A DNA stretch of 64,000 nucleotides, taken from the NCBI GenBank assembly GCA_023443225.1, contig JAEZVF010000015.1:22399-86398 (forward strand). Direction: 5' to 3'. Both the position numbers and the translations under genes were made by a program. Of the stretch, positions 1 to 8,884 are shown piece by piece (the stretch's first letter is position 1; every line of letters begins with the position of its first letter). Origin of the DNA: Bacillota bacterium (GTDB lineage Bacteria; Bacillota; Clostridia; Lachnospirales; Lachnospiraceae). The notes under the pieces were generated by a model. That model worked only from the letters and a program-made list of their open reading frames with translations. It was not told the DNA's origin and ran no database searches.

Positions 1-2
1 AC

Positions 3-560
3 CTTAAGACATTAATGGCAGAGCCAAAGCTAATCGAGATTAACTTGAATTATCTTATTTATAACTTGGTGAATCTGGCCAATGATCTTGATCCTGATTC
101 CGATAAGGAAGAAGTATACAAAATGATTTGCGAAGATGATTATAAGAATATAGCGGTTAGAGGAAGTATAAAGCATTTCAGGAAGTTTGTCATAGAATTT
201 TCCAACTATTTAAACCAATTAAGGCAGAATGCATTCGGAGGAGTACTTACAGAGATAAAGAAAGAAATAACTGAGAATTATAAGAGTAATCTCACATTAA
301 AATCTCTTAGTGAGAAATATTATATAAACAGTGCTTATTTGGGACAGATATTTAAGAAAAAGTATGGAAGTTCCTTTAAGGACTATCTTAATAGTTATCG
401 TGTTGACAGGGCGGCAGAGTTATTAATTCGAACCGACGAAAAGATTTATTTAATATCATCCGCTGTTGGATTCAACAATACGGACTATTTTATCAGTAAG
501 TTTGTACAAATAAAAGGTATAACCCCCCTACAATATCGTAAACAATTTGTAGGTCGGTGA
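3..560 (+). CDS. AraC-type response regulator (YesN-like), C-terminal part
   Basis: The reading frame is open to the left edge, so this is the 3' end of a longer gene. The last 100 or so residues form an AraC/XylS DNA-binding domain: a first helix-turn-helix around KSLSEKYYINSAYLGQIFKK and a second around LISSAVGFNNTDYFISKF, ending in the typical GITPLQYRK. The preceding residues resemble the linker of YesN-type regulators, which normally carry an N-terminal receiver domain (not visible here). It lies just upstream of, and on the same strand as, a sugar-binding lipoprotein and two permeases, so it probably controls that importer as the output half of a YesM/YesN two-component pair. Confidence 0.85.
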   Translation, partial: LKTLMAEPKLIEINLNYLIYNLVNLANDLDPDSDKEEVYKMICEDDYKNIAVRGSIKHFRKFVIEFSNYLNQLRQNAFGGVLTEIKKEITENYKSNLTLKSLSEKYYINSAYLGQIFKKKYGSSFKDYLNSYRVDRAAELLIRTDEKIYLISSAVGFNNTDYFISKFVQIKGITPLQYRKQFVGR

Positions 561-656
561 ATCTGGACAAAGCGGGTATTGGATAAAGAGTATTGAGATT
601 GGGTAACTAGGTCTCCCTAATTGTATAATTTTTCAAAAGTATATAATTATTTGTAT

Positions 657-685
657 TTAAGCTATACTTTCTATGTTGTTATAAT
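657..685 (+). promoter_or_regulatory. Candidate sigma-A promoter of the first sugar ABC operon
   Basis: TATAAT at 680-685 is preceded by TG at 677-678, an extended -10 element. The -35 at the right distance (657-662, TTAAGC) is weak, as expected for a promoter that needs an activator such as the AraC-type regulator upstream. The ribosome site AGGGAGG at 765-771 serves the ATG at 779. Confidence 0.45.
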
Positions 686-778
686 TGTGCATAATTGATA
701 AAATACAGTTAGCCAACATGATGATATTGTGCAAAAATACAATTGTCAAGACGGCAAAAATTATAGGGAGGATATAAA

Positions 779-2509
779 ATGAAAAAAATCAGAACAATAC
801 TTACTGTAATTTTGGTAATCACTATGCTTGGAAGCCTTATGGCCGGATGTAAGAAAGCCGATAAAAAGGTATCCACCACAGGTGAGAAAACAGAGGAAAC
901 AGTAGAAAAAACTGAAAGTACGGAAAGTACTGAGCCAAAAGAGATTAAAATGTTTACAATGTTTAATGCAGTACCCGGCACAGAAGTTCCGGATGATAAC
1001 CGAGTTCTAAATGTTATTAAAGACAAAATTGGTGCATGGGCTAAAGTAACCTGGCTTACAGGTCAGACTGCTGACGAGAGAATTGGTGTCATGATTGCCA
1101 GTGGAGAATATCCTGACTTAATAACAGCTGCTACAGGTACACCTGCTATGATTGAAGCAGGCGCTTTGGTTGCAATTGATGAGTATTGGGATGCGTATCC
1201 GAACATAAAGAACTATCTCTCCGAGGCAGAATGGAATAAAGTTAAACATGAAGATGGACATATCTATCTGATTCCTCAATTTGGTATCATCCAAGGAAAA
1301 GACATGGCTACATATCATTGGGATGAAGCTTTCTGGATTCAGAAAGATGTTTTGATTTGGGATAACTTCCCTAAAATAAGAACAATGGATCAATATTTTG
1401 ATTTAATTGCTAGATATAAAGAAGCACATCCAACAACACCAGATGGACAGGAAACAGTTGGTTTCACCATGAGTTCTGAAGATTGGAGATACTTCGGTAT
1501 TGAGAATCCTCCATATTTCTTAATGGGATATCCGAATGATGGTGCTTGTATCGTTGATCCAGCAACAGAAACTGCAATTGACTATAACACATTACCTGAA
1601 GCAAAAGCATACTACAAGAAGATGAATGATGTTTGGAATCAGGGATTAGTACATCCAGAGACCTATACCATGTCCTATGATCAATATATTGCACTTCTAT
1701 CATCTGGTAGAGTATTAGGAACATTAGATCAATTCTGGAACTTTAACACAGCGAATGAAGCATTAATCACAGCAGGTAAACCTGAAGATTCTTATGTTCC
1801 ACTGCCTATTACATTCTCTGAGGATATTAAGGATAGATGGCACAGCCCATCTGCTCTTGATGTATCCAATGGATTGTCAGTTACAACCGCTTGTAAAGAC
1901 ATCCCAGGTGCATTACAGTTTATAAACGATCTTCTTTCACCTGAAATGCAGACATTAATTTATTGGGGTGAAGCAGACAAAGATTACAAAATTGGCGATG
2001 ATGGTGTATTCTATAGAACCGATGCACAGATTACGAATTATGACAATCAAGACTGGGTAACAGATAATTTAGTTAACAAAGCATATGCTTACTTCCCACA
2101 TTATGAAGGTTTATTAGCAGATGGGAAAAACGCTCAAGATCCTAAGAATCAACCGGATGAATTCTTTAATACCTTATATGATGTTGAAAAAGAACTTTTA
2201 AGCGGATATGGTTATAAGACATTCCTTGATTTCTTAAGTACAGACGTAGAAAATGATCCTTGGTATCCAATGTGGTCATATAAAAATACTTGGACAAACG
2301 ATACTCCTGAAGGTTTAGCAAATACTAAGATGACTGATTTAAAACATGAATGGTTACCTAAATTAATGATGTTACCTGCAGATCAGTTCGATGCTGTCTG
2401 GGATGAATACATGGCTGTATATAAAGAAGAAGTAGATATTGATGCTTATCTGGATTCATTAACAGAAGAGATACAGAGAAGAGCAGCAGTAGCTCGTGGT
2501 GAAAAATAG
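779..2509 (+). CDS. Sugar ABC transporter substrate-binding lipoprotein (LplA-like)
   Basis: This is the extracellular binding component of a carbohydrate importer. The N-terminus is a lipoprotein signal: charged MKKIR, a hydrophobic stretch, then the lipobox LMAGC, so it should be anchored outside the membrane by the cysteine at about residue 23. A Thr/Glu/Lys-rich linker follows, then a large solute-binding domain of the LplA type (576 residues, usual for this group). It is followed by two permeases of the matching LplB/YtcP families. The ATPase is not encoded nearby, which is common because a shared MsmK-like ATPase serves several importers. The substrate is probably an oligosaccharide but cannot be read from sequence. 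Confidence 0.88.
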   Translation: MKKIRTILTVILVITMLGSLMAGCKKADKKVSTTGEKTEETVEKTESTESTEPKEIKMFTMFNAVPGTEVPDDNRVLNVIKDKIGAWAKVTWLTGQTADERIGVMIASGEYPDLITAATGTPAMIEAGALVAIDEYWDAYPNIKNYLSEAEWNKVKHEDGHIYLIPQFGIIQGKDMATYHWDEAFWIQKDVLIWDNFPKIRTMDQYFDLIARYKEAHPTTPDGQETVGFTMSSEDWRYFGIENPPYFLMGYPNDGACIVDPATETAIDYNTLPEAKAYYKKMNDVWNQGLVHPETYTMSYDQYIALLSSGRVLGTLDQFWNFNTANEALITAGKPEDSYVPLPITFSEDIKDRWHSPSALDVSNGLSVTTACKDIPGALQFINDLLSPEMQTLIYWGEADKDYKIGDDGVFYRTDAQITNYDNQDWVTDNLVNKAYAYFPHYEGLLADGKNAQDPKNQPDEFFNTLYDVEKELLSGYGYKTFLDFLSTDVENDPWYPMWSYKNTWTNDTPEGLANTKMTDLKHEWLPKLMMLPADQFDAVWDEYMAVYKEEVDIDAYLDSLTEEIQRRAAVARGEK

Positions 2510-2534
2510 TTAAATTTAGTAAATTTAGTTTCTT

Positions 2535-2592
2535 CTATGGGATTATCCCATAGTAAATACGGGGTGTCTTAATGAAGTGATTTAAGACACCC
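2535..2592 (+). terminator. Two intercistronic hairpins after the binding-protein gene
   Basis: A perfect 8-bp stem (2535-2542 with 2546-2553, loop TTA) is followed by a perfect 11-bp stem (2562-2572 with 2582-2592, GGGTGTCTTAA). No T-run follows the second stem. I therefore read this as a 3'-stabilising or partial-terminator structure that keeps the binding protein expressed above the permeases, rather than a full stop. Confidence 0.6.
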
Positions 2593-2662
2593 TATAATTT
2601 GGAAAAATTAAGAAAGATTCATGGTTCTTTTAGCATAAAGGTATAAGATTGGAGGCACTCCC

Positions 2663-4291
2663 ATGAAAAAGCGCAAACCCTATTATATTATTATGGCTGT
2701 GTTATGTTTTGCATCTATAATTAGTATATTTCTTCCTTACATAAAGCTTCCTGAAAGAGAACCCTTGGAGAACGGTAGTGTCTTAGATTTAGAAGAAGCA
2801 CTACTGGGCAGCAATGTAATAAATCAGATAGCAACCCGGGAGGGAATGACAAAGGCTACTATTAGTAAAATTGCTAAAAACGTTATCAAGGATAAAGAAT
2901 ATGAAGTTATTGTAAAAGATTTAGCAAAAGAGGAATATTATATTGTAGATGTAGTATCTTCTGAAATTGATAAAAAAGTAGCTGAGTTAGGGGAAATAGA
3001 TTTATATAACGAGACGGAATTTTCTTTCTTTGGCATAATTAAACTATCCGCCTCCATAATTAATCATTTGGAACAGGATATTATTGATTCCATTTTAGTT
3101 ATTTTTTGTACTATTGTTACAGTAATATTGACCTTTATTTCAGGAATATATATGTTGATCACGAAAGGGTCAAAGCAATACCGATTTGTGAGCAGGTTAT
3201 CAGTAATTACCGTTTTGCTGTCAATTCTTGGTTTGATTAGTTCAAACGCCATCAGTATTAATGCATTGCAAGTAGAGAAGTTCTATACGAATAACTGGGG
3301 ACCTAGCTTTTTTATAATTATTATAGTTAACTTGGCCGTATGGATATTAGCGATGATTGCTTCTTATCATGAAAAGGCAGAAGGATTTGTTACTTGGAAG
3401 ATCATAAAAAGACAGAAACAGTTAATTCTTTTATCGATACCATTTATCATTTATGCCTTGATTTTCAACTATGGTCCGTTGTTAGGATGGACGATGGCGT
3501 TTCAGAAGTTTAAACCTGCTGCTGAAGAACAGATATGGGTAGCCTGGGATAAATTCATATTCTTGTTTACAAATGCAGATTTTATGAAAGTATTTCGTAA
3601 TACGATTGCAATGAGTTTTATTAATCTTATGCTAAGTACTGTGTTTGCAATAGGATTCGCATTGTTGCTTAATGAAGTAATTAATATTAAGGGAAAGAAA
3701 TTAGTGCAGACTGTATCCTATCTTCCTCACTTTTTGTCTTGGATTATAGTTGCAGGTATTGTACGTGATATATTATCCATGGAGACTGGAATTATCAGCG
3801 AACTGTTAGTGAAGTTCAATATAATAGATGCACCCATTAATTTCTTTGCTGCTCCAAAGTTTTTCTGGTGGATTATCGGATTTGCAGTTGTGTGGAAGGA
3901 GACTGGATGGAACAGTATCATCTACCTATCGTCTATAACAGCCATTAGTCCTGATTTATATGAGGCTGCAGCAATCGATGGTGCAGGCAGAATGAAAAAG
4001 ATGCTACATATAACCCTTCCAAGTCTTAAACCGACTATTTTTGTACTATTAATTATTAATTTAGGAATGTTAATGAATTCCGGATATGAAGCACAATTAT
4101 TATTAAAGACTGACTTGAACAAAATAACGTCACAGGTAATTGATACTTATGTGCTGGAATATTCATTTGGTGCAGGCGTCGACTTCTCCCTTGGTACTGC
4201 TGCAGGTATCTTTAAGAGTGTAATAAGCATTTTATTTGTATGCATCGCTAACCGTGCTTCCAAAGCAGCTGGACAAGAAGGACTTTTTTAA
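2663..4291 (+). CDS. Sugar ABC permease, LplB-type, with long N-terminal membrane extension
   Basis: The C-terminal ~290 residues (from about RQKQLILLSIPF) are a standard LplB-type permease: six predicted membrane segments and the ATPase-contact EAA loop reading EAAAIDGAG. The first ~250 residues are extra. They have one membrane segment near residues 9-28, a soluble segment of about 100 residues that includes VVSSEIDKKVAELGEIDLY, and then three more hydrophobic segments. LplB homologues are usually about 300 residues, so this 542-residue form looks like a fusion. The start has AGATTGGAGG upstream. It is cotranscribed with the second permease, 13 nt downstream. Confidence 0.85.
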   Translation: MKKRKPYYIIMAVLCFASIISIFLPYIKLPEREPLENGSVLDLEEALLGSNVINQIATREGMTKATISKIAKNVIKDKEYEVIVKDLAKEEYYIVDVVSSEIDKKVAELGEIDLYNETEFSFFGIIKLSASIINHLEQDIIDSILVIFCTIVTVILTFISGIYMLITKGSKQYRFVSRLSVITVLLSILGLISSNAISINALQVEKFYTNNWGPSFFIIIIVNLAVWILAMIASYHEKAEGFVTWKIIKRQKQLILLSIPFIIYALIFNYGPLLGWTMAFQKFKPAAEEQIWVAWDKFIFLFTNADFMKVFRNTIAMSFINLMLSTVFAIGFALLLNEVINIKGKKLVQTVSYLPHFLSWIIVAGIVRDILSMETGIISELLVKFNIIDAPINFFAAPKFFWWIIGFAVVWKETGWNSIIYLSSITAISPDLYEAAAIDGAGRMKKMLHITLPSLKPTIFVLLIINLGMLMNSGYEAQLLLKTDLNKITSQVIDTYVLEYSFGAGVDFSLGTAAGIFKSVISILFVCIANRASKAAGQEGLF

Positions 4292-4304
4292 GGGAGGGAT
4301 TAAG

Positions 4305-5198
4305 ATGAAAAAAAGTAGAAAGAAAAAAAGTATAGCTGATAAGACTTTTATAACAATAAATACAATAATATTAACCTTATTCTGTTTAATAACCTTATAT
4401 CCCATTTTAAATACTTTGGCTGTTTCTCTGAATGAAGGAATGGATTCACTCAAAGGGGGGATATATCTATTACCGAGAAAATTTACACTGGAGAATTTTT
4501 ATAAGGTGTTTCATAAAGACAATTTAATGACTGCCGTAAAAATATCAACATTGAGAACAGTAATATCAACATTTCTACATATGTTTACAACAGCTATGTT
4601 GGCCTATGTTTTATCCAGAAAAGAATACATTTTCAACAGCCAAGTAACCTTGTTTTTTGTACTTACGATGTATGTCAGTGGTGGTATGGTACCGACATTG
4701 CTATTATATAAGAGTTTGGGGTTGACGGGAAAATTCTGGGTATACGTTGTACCTGGTATGATAAGTGCCTTTAATATGATTGTTATTCGTACCTATATGA
4801 AAGGGTTGCCAGATAGTTTGGTAGAATCTGCTGAGGTGGACGGAGCAGGACATATTAGGATATTTTTCCGTATTATATTACCACTATGTAAGCCAGTCTT
4901 GGCTACCGTAGCCCTATTCATAGCTGTAGGACAGTGGAATTCATGGCTTGACAATATGTTATATAACCCGGATAAGCCAACTCTTACAACTCTTCAGTAT
5001 GAGTTGCAGAAACTTCTGTCATCAGTATCCATGCAAACGGGTAGTGCAAGTATGATGAAGAATGCCGCAGATCAGGTTACTCCTGTATCGATACGTTCTG
5101 CAACTGCAATATTTACCGCAATGCCAATTGTATGCCTTTATCCTTTCCTACAAAGATATTTTGTCACCGGTTTGACAATTGGTGGAGTAAAGGAATAA
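4305..5198 (+). CDS. Sugar ABC permease, YtcP/CarB-type
   Basis: This is the second membrane subunit of the importer. Six hydrophobic segments and the cytoplasmic EAA loop (ESAEVDGAG) are visible. The C-terminus (FVTGLTIGGVKE) is typical of the YtcP group. I chose the ATG at 4305 because GGGAGGG lies just upstream at a good spacing. An in-frame ATG exists at 4236, but it would place 23 residues inside the preceding gene. At 297 residues it has the normal family length. It is the last gene of the operon before a strong terminator. Confidence 0.88.
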   Translation: MKKSRKKKSIADKTFITINTIILTLFCLITLYPILNTLAVSLNEGMDSLKGGIYLLPRKFTLENFYKVFHKDNLMTAVKISTLRTVISTFLHMFTTAMLAYVLSRKEYIFNSQVTLFFVLTMYVSGGMVPTLLLYKSLGLTGKFWVYVVPGMISAFNMIVIRTYMKGLPDSLVESAEVDGAGHIRIFFRIILPLCKPVLATVALFIAVGQWNSWLDNMLYNPDKPTLTTLQYELQKLLSSVSMQTGSASMMKNAADQVTPVSIRSATAIFTAMPIVCLYPFLQRYFVTGLTIGGVKE

Positions 5199-5274
5199 TG
5201 ATAGGTAAATAGCAAGCAATACACTCAGTAGTAATCACAGGTAACCCTGCATTTATGATCTACATATGGTTTTT

Positions 5275-5326
5275 AAAGTACCTCCAATGTTAATTAATTT
5301 ATATTAACATTGGAGATACTTTCATT
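5275..5326 (+). terminator. Strong bidirectional terminator
   Basis: A perfect 13-bp stem (5282-5294 with 5303-5315) extends by six more pairs after one mismatch and is followed by a T-rich tract. It closes the sugar operon and also faces the minus-strand gene ending at 5345. Confidence 0.85.
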
Positions 5327-5344
5327 CATTTTTTATTCTGACGT

Positions 5345-5854
5345 CTATTCAAGTACAATTTTTTTAGTCAACTTATCCAAGATTTTTGTATTCTTTTGGA
5401 GATCGCTAACGATTGAAAAACTATAAAGCGTTTCTTCATATACAAAGGAAAAACTTTTTATATAAAAAGTCTTGTCAGATTTTTTCATATTAAATTCAAG
5501 TGTTAGGGCTGTAATCCCATCATGAAATTCTTTAGCTTTTTTCGAAACAAGAGTAACTCCCTCTCCGCCGGTAAGACCATCAATAAATCCGTCAAGCATG
5601 CCCTGATTGTCGAAACCATACTCACAATCGTAAGTTTGTACCATAGCAAAGTTACTATCATTGTAATAATACATAAAACCAGAATCAGTGATTTCTTCCC
5701 AACCTTTTGGCATTTTATACGTTACGTTATCTAACGTATATTCTTCATAATTTTTTACGATTATTGCTTTGCTTTTGGGTTTTGCACTTACGTTACATGG
5801 CGTTGAAACCAAACATAGAGTAAGGACTAGTAATATTGACAATAATCTTTTCAT
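5345..5854 (-). CDS. Small secreted protein, function unknown
   Basis: The protein has 169 residues and starts with a clear signal peptide (MKRLLSILLVLTLCLVSTP, then cleavage near NVSA-KP). The mature part contains YKMPKGWEE and later LTLEFNMKKSDKTFYIKSFSF. This pattern of alternating strands is reminiscent of PsbP/DUF1795-like secreted folds in Firmicutes, but I cannot assign it firmly. The start is supported by AGGAGG about 9 nt upstream. It is monocistronic, transcribed toward the sugar operon and sharing its terminator. Confidence 0.7.
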   Translation of the reverse strand: MKRLLSILLVLTLCLVSTPCNVSAKPKSKAIIVKNYEEYTLDNVTYKMPKGWEEITDSGFMYYYNDSNFAMVQTYDCEYGFDNQGMLDGFIDGLTGGEGVTLVSKKAKEFHDGITALTLEFNMKKSDKTFYIKSFSFVYEETLYSFSIVSDLQKNTKILDKLTKKIVLE

Positions 5855-5991
5855 TTAATTCCTCCTAATATTTATTTATACTGACATAGTTTACCTTATT
5901 TTATAAAACAGCGCAATTATTTACTATAAAATTACATATGATTTTATAGTACAATTTATAAAATTTAAATACATAACAATTAGAAAAATAA

Positions 5992-6003
5992 GTAGTATAC
6001 TAC
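5992..6003. promoter_or_regulatory. 12-bp perfect palindrome, possible operator
   Basis: GTAGTATACTAC is a perfect inverted repeat in the otherwise empty stretch between the secreted-protein gene and the tRNA, 22 nt before a possible tiny reading frame. Operator function is a guess from symmetry alone. Confidence 0.3.
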
Positions 6004-6024
6004 CTCTAGAAGGAAGTAAGTTGT

Positions 6025-6108
6025 ATGAAAATAAAATCTGGAAAGGGGTGGAATTTAATCTTTCAATTGAGGCTTTCTAACTTTCTAACGGAATTTGAAC
6101 GTTTTTGA
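6025..6108 (+). CDS. Possible 27-residue reading frame, perhaps a gene remnant
   Basis: ATG at 6025 follows AGAAGGAAG at a workable distance, and the frame reads MKIKSGKGWNLIFQLRLSNF then seven more residues. Its stop abuts the tRNA promoter. It may be the start of a gene whose remainder was lost, or simply noise. I do not recognise it. Confidence 0.22.
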   Translation: MKIKSGKGWNLIFQLRLSNFLTEFERF

Positions 6109-6137
6109 TTGACAAAACATACTTGATAGTGTATATT
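6109..6137 (+). promoter_or_regulatory. Promoter of tRNA-Gly
   Basis: TTGACA (6109-6114) and TATATT (6132-6137) are separated by exactly 17 nt and lie about 35 nt before the mature tRNA, a near-consensus sigma-A promoter. Confidence 0.8.
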
Positions 6138-6172
6138 AATTTATGCACTTGAAAAAATCAAGCAACTAAAGT

Positions 6173-6244
6173 GCGCGAGTGGCTCAGTGGTGGAGTATCG
6201 CCTTGCCAAGGCGAGGGTCGCGGGTTCGAATCCCGTCTCGCGCT
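6173..6244 (+). tRNA. tRNA-Gly (anticodon GCC)
   Basis: The full cloverleaf can be drawn. The acceptor GCGCGAG (6173-6179) pairs with CTCGCGC (6237-6243). The anticodon stem TCGCC/GGCGA encloses the loop TTGCCAA with GCC at 6205-6207. The T-arm contains GGTTCGAATCC. CCA is not encoded. It is the only intact copy in the window; its 3' end is the integration target of the elements downstream. Confidence 0.97.
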
Positions 6245-6246
6245 TA
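6223..6246 (+). other. att core at the tRNA 3' end (left boundary of the youngest element)
   Basis: The 24 bases from GGTTCGAATCCCG to the CTTA just past the acceptor recur exactly at 16502-16525. The integrase gene starts reading toward this point 63 bp away. This is the classic arrangement of a tRNA-3'-end attachment site in which integration rebuilds the tRNA. Confidence 0.88.
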
Positions 6247-6249
6247 CCA

Positions 6250-6276
6250 AATCCCTTGAATTTCAAGGGATTTTTT
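6250..6276 (+). terminator. tRNA-Gly terminator
   Basis: A 10-bp stem (6250-6259, AATCCCTTGA, with 6263-6272) is followed by TTTT. Degenerate copies of this hairpin recur at 19301, 30414 and 35653, marking older element ends. Confidence 0.8.
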
Positions 6277-6303
6277 GTTGCACGGATATGTGCACCGTAT
6301 GTG
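6277..6303. repeat. TGTGCAC repeats, candidate integrase arm sites (left end)
   Basis: TATGTGCAC occurs twice, about 12 bp apart, between the att core and the integrase. The same word recurs in pairs just inside the right end (16428-16450) and in the relics near 19340 and 23672. This fits arm-type binding sites of one integrase family. Confidence 0.5.
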
Positions 6304-6308
6304 CACTG

Positions 6309-7535
6309 TTATTTTTTGTTCTTTTTGTTACCTTTTTTCAGAGCTTCATTCATGATATTAAGGTTCTCTTGTTCCGTATTGGGATTGTAAATGTAGCTAA
6401 GAGTGGTCTTTTCATCGACCTGTCCAAGAATATCTCGAATCTTGTCAAGAGGCATTCCTGCTGTACTCAATCGGCTTGCAGTAGTCCTTCTTGTACAATG
6501 TGGACTTTTGTATGTAACTCCAGCATCTCTGCAATACTTACTAAGCCAATAGGTTACAGCTCTTGCTGTTAATCGCTCACCATCTCGTTCAAAGATAAAC
6601 TCTCCATCTGGATTTAATTCTCTAGCCTTTTGAATGATGTCATATGCTTTGTCAGTAAGAGGAATAAAGCGATATTCCGAGTCATTTTCCTTTTTCAGAT
6701 GTTCTACTATCTGAACCCCGGCACTTTTAAATCTCTCTCCATCAAATATAAGTACCTTTTCTTCCATCCTCTGAATTGCTATCTTACCATACTCAATATC
6801 AGAAAATTTAAGTGCAACGCCTTCTCCAATACGAACGCCGAGTTGGAACATAAGCTGGATGCATAATGCTTCAATCGTCCTTTCATCTTCAAGATGGGTA
6901 TCTAGGGTATCATACTCATCATTCAGATACAGCTTAGAACCGTCACTTTTCTTTCTGACTGCACGGAATTTTGCTTTAATATAGATTCCGTTCATCGGAT
7001 TCGTGGCAATAATCTCTTCATCAATAGCAATCCGCATCAAAGCAATCATAATGCTTTTCATGTTGTTATATTCTCTGTTAGAGAGATTAAATTTGGTGAT
7101 GGTAGCATTAAAGAAATCATTAATCATCTTAGTTGTCAGCTTTGAAATCGGCACATTGATGATAGAATGTTCTTTGTAATACTTATTCCAGTGTTCATTG
7201 TCCCGTCTGACGGTTTTAATATTAAGGCTCTTGTCCTTTAGGCGTTCTGATTTCCATTCCGGGAACAAGTCGCTTAAGGTTAATTTCTTCTTGTTCTCAA
7301 AGTAAAACAGATAAAGCTTATCAAGCATATCATCCATGGTCACTGCGGATATCTGCTTAAGCTTGCCATCCTCCCTTACCGTGGTAATTACTCTGCCGTT
7401 GGAACGGCTATTAATTGCATATGGATGCTTTTGTTCTACTAATTTTTTACGTGTCATCTTTAACATATCATCCACTTCTGATACAGTTAGGATATCACGA
7501 CTAATTGCTTCTTTCAACATTTTATCAAAATTCAA
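6309..7535 (-). CDS. int: Tyrosine-recombinase integrase
   Basis: It is a 408-residue site-specific recombinase of the phage/ICE type. An N-terminal arm domain includes KHPYAINSRSNGRVITTV, followed by a core-binding domain and a C-terminal catalytic domain. Catalytic residues seen are Arg in LGVRIGEGVAL, the HCTRR box (HxxR) and the Tyr in TTLSYIY. The position usually held by His in LGH reads LGQ, a substitution to note. The start shown is a TTG with AGAAGG about 11 nt upstream; an ATG five codons later is the alternative. It lies directly next to the tRNA att site and probably drives integration and excision of the 6223-16525 element. No clear excisionase gene is visible. Confidence 0.9.
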   Translation of the reverse strand: MNFDKMLKEAISRDILTVSEVDDMLKMTRKKLVEQKHPYAINSRSNGRVITTVREDGKLKQISAVTMDDMLDKLYLFYFENKKKLTLSDLFPEWKSERLKDKSLNIKTVRRDNEHWNKYYKEHSIINVPISKLTTKMINDFFNATITKFNLSNREYNNMKSIMIALMRIAIDEEIIATNPMNGIYIKAKFRAVRKKSDGSKLYLNDEYDTLDTHLEDERTIEALCIQLMFQLGVRIGEGVALKFSDIEYGKIAIQRMEEKVLIFDGERFKSAGVQIVEHLKKENDSEYRFIPLTDKAYDIIQKARELNPDGEFIFERDGERLTARAVTYWLSKYCRDAGVTYKSPHCTRRTTASRLSTAGMPLDKIRDILGQVDEKTTLSYIYNPNTEQENLNIMNEALKKGNKKNKK

Positions 7536-7639
7536 TATAACGAAAACCTTCTTTCAGAAAAAGGCTTCTGTTTGTTCTAATTATTCTTTGATTCAGAGAG
7601 TCTGATTTTAATTCTGCCTTATCATTGTTAATAGTTACT

Positions 7640-8878
7640 TTATCTGCCTTTATGGCGATTATTCTCACGTTTTCCGGGCAAATCTTCTTTGTGAAGAATC
7701 TTGCTATCCAATAATTCACGAATGAATTTAGGAGATACCTTAATCAATTCCGGTAAGAAGTCCTTTATAATTCTTACAACTAGGTCATACAATTTGATTT
7801 TCTTCTTGGCTTCATCAAGATAAACGTGACGCAGGTGTTCATCTAATACCTTAATGTTTAGAATATCATTTGTCTTATCCTTCTCCAAGGATAACTCTTT
7901 CTCTATTTCAGAGAGTTTTTCCTGCTTAATCTGGATTTCTTGGTTTTGGGCATGAATTACTTCGTCCTTCTCTTTTATCGTTTGATTTAGGCTTTCTTTT
8001 TCTTTCAGAAGAAGAGCATTCTTATCCTTTTCCATTTTCAGTGCAAAGTTGATGGCTTTTTGCTGCTCCACCACATTTTTGATATTAAAGATTGATATAT
8101 GTTCCTCTGGTTCTAAGTCCTTAGCCTGTTCTGCCAGACTCTGCTCTTTTAATTTGATTTCGGCTTCCAACTTATTCAAAGATTTTTCGGCTTCCTTTAA
8201 CTTAAAGGCTCCTACTTCCAAATGCTTCTCAGCTTCACCAAAATCACGCATTTCTCCACGGTCAAACCCATAATCCTTGCCGACTGCATTATACATATAA
8301 TCTTGAAATTTGCGGTAACTGAATTGTCCTTTCCATAGTTCCGTTATAGAGATTTTCTTACAATCCTTCTTTTTATCATGGACTATTGGTATTGCAATCA
8401 CATGCATATGAGGTGTTACTTTCCCTTCGGGAAAGAGTGCTTTCATTTCTTTATCTTTTGGATGAAAAGCCTCATCACGATGTACATTAGCGGATAAAAT
8501 AATTAAATACGGAAAGTAATTCTGAATCGCCTGCAATTCTTTTTTAAAGAATATATCTTGTTCCTCAAGACTCATTTCTGATATTTTCTCATTTGGCGGA
8601 TACACTAGGAATTCATCCAAGCACTTTGTTTGCTTATCCACTGCACCTTGTACTTTTAACTGACCTTTAAATTCTCCGCTTTCATACATGCGATTAAAAG
8701 CAGTTAGATAGGTTTCTCCATTTTTCAGATTATTCACTATACAAGTGTTACGATGGGTAAGTGATGCATCAGTGTTCTTGTTTCCATAGTTCTTCAGCGT
8801 TCTGAAATTATGCTGATACGGAAAATGCATCTTAGATTTTATATAACCCTGATGTCTTAAAATACAAACATTTGCCAT
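7640..8878 (-). CDS. mob: MOBV-family relaxase (Mob/Pre plasmid recombination enzyme)
   Basis: It is predicted to nick the element at oriT and pilot single-strand transfer using a helper conjugation apparatus. The N-terminal ~220 residues have the Mob/Pre signatures: NTDASLTHRN, and the metal-binding His triad region TPHMHVIAIPI. The following ~170 residues (LKEAEKSLNKLEAEIKLKEQ onward) form a long coiled coil, as in this family. I chose the second ATG (8878) because AAGGAGG is 8 nt upstream of it; the first ATG at 8884 is only 2 nt from that site. It makes the element mobilisable rather than self-conjugative, since no T4SS genes are present. Confidence 0.87.
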   Translation of the reverse strand: MANVCILRHQGYIKSKMHFPYQHNFRTLKNYGNKNTDASLTHRNTCIVNNLKNGETYLTAFNRMYESGEFKGQLKVQGAVDKQTKCLDEFLVYPPNEKISEMSLEEQDIFFKKELQAIQNYFPYLIILSANVHRDEAFHPKDKEMKALFPEGKVTPHMHVIAIPIVHDKKKDCKKISITELWKGQFSYRKFQDYMYNAVGKDYGFDRGEMRDFGEAEKHLEVGAFKLKEAEKSLNKLEAEIKLKEQSLAEQAKDLEPEEHISIFNIKNVVEQQKAINFALKMEKDKNALLLKEKESLNQTIKEKDEVIHAQNQEIQIKQEKLSEIEKELSLEKDKTNDILNIKVLDEHLRHVYLDEAKKKIKLYDLVVRIIKDFLPELIKVSPKFIRELLDSKILHKEDLPGKRENNRHKGR

Positions 8879-8884
8879 AAACAT

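Noticed and set aside
709..1026. 105-codon minus-strand frame opposite the first binding lipoprotein
   Set aside because: It is fully antisense to a well-supported lipoprotein gene and crosses its promoter side; no independent support.
6171..6572. 133-codon plus-strand frame starting in the tRNA
   Set aside because: It begins inside the tRNA, crosses its terminator and runs antisense to the integrase gene.
7525..7719. 64-codon minus-strand frame between integrase and relaxase as an excisionase
   Set aside because: It overlaps the relaxase end by 80 nt and the integrase start, has no good ribosome site, and shows no excisionase-like helix pattern.
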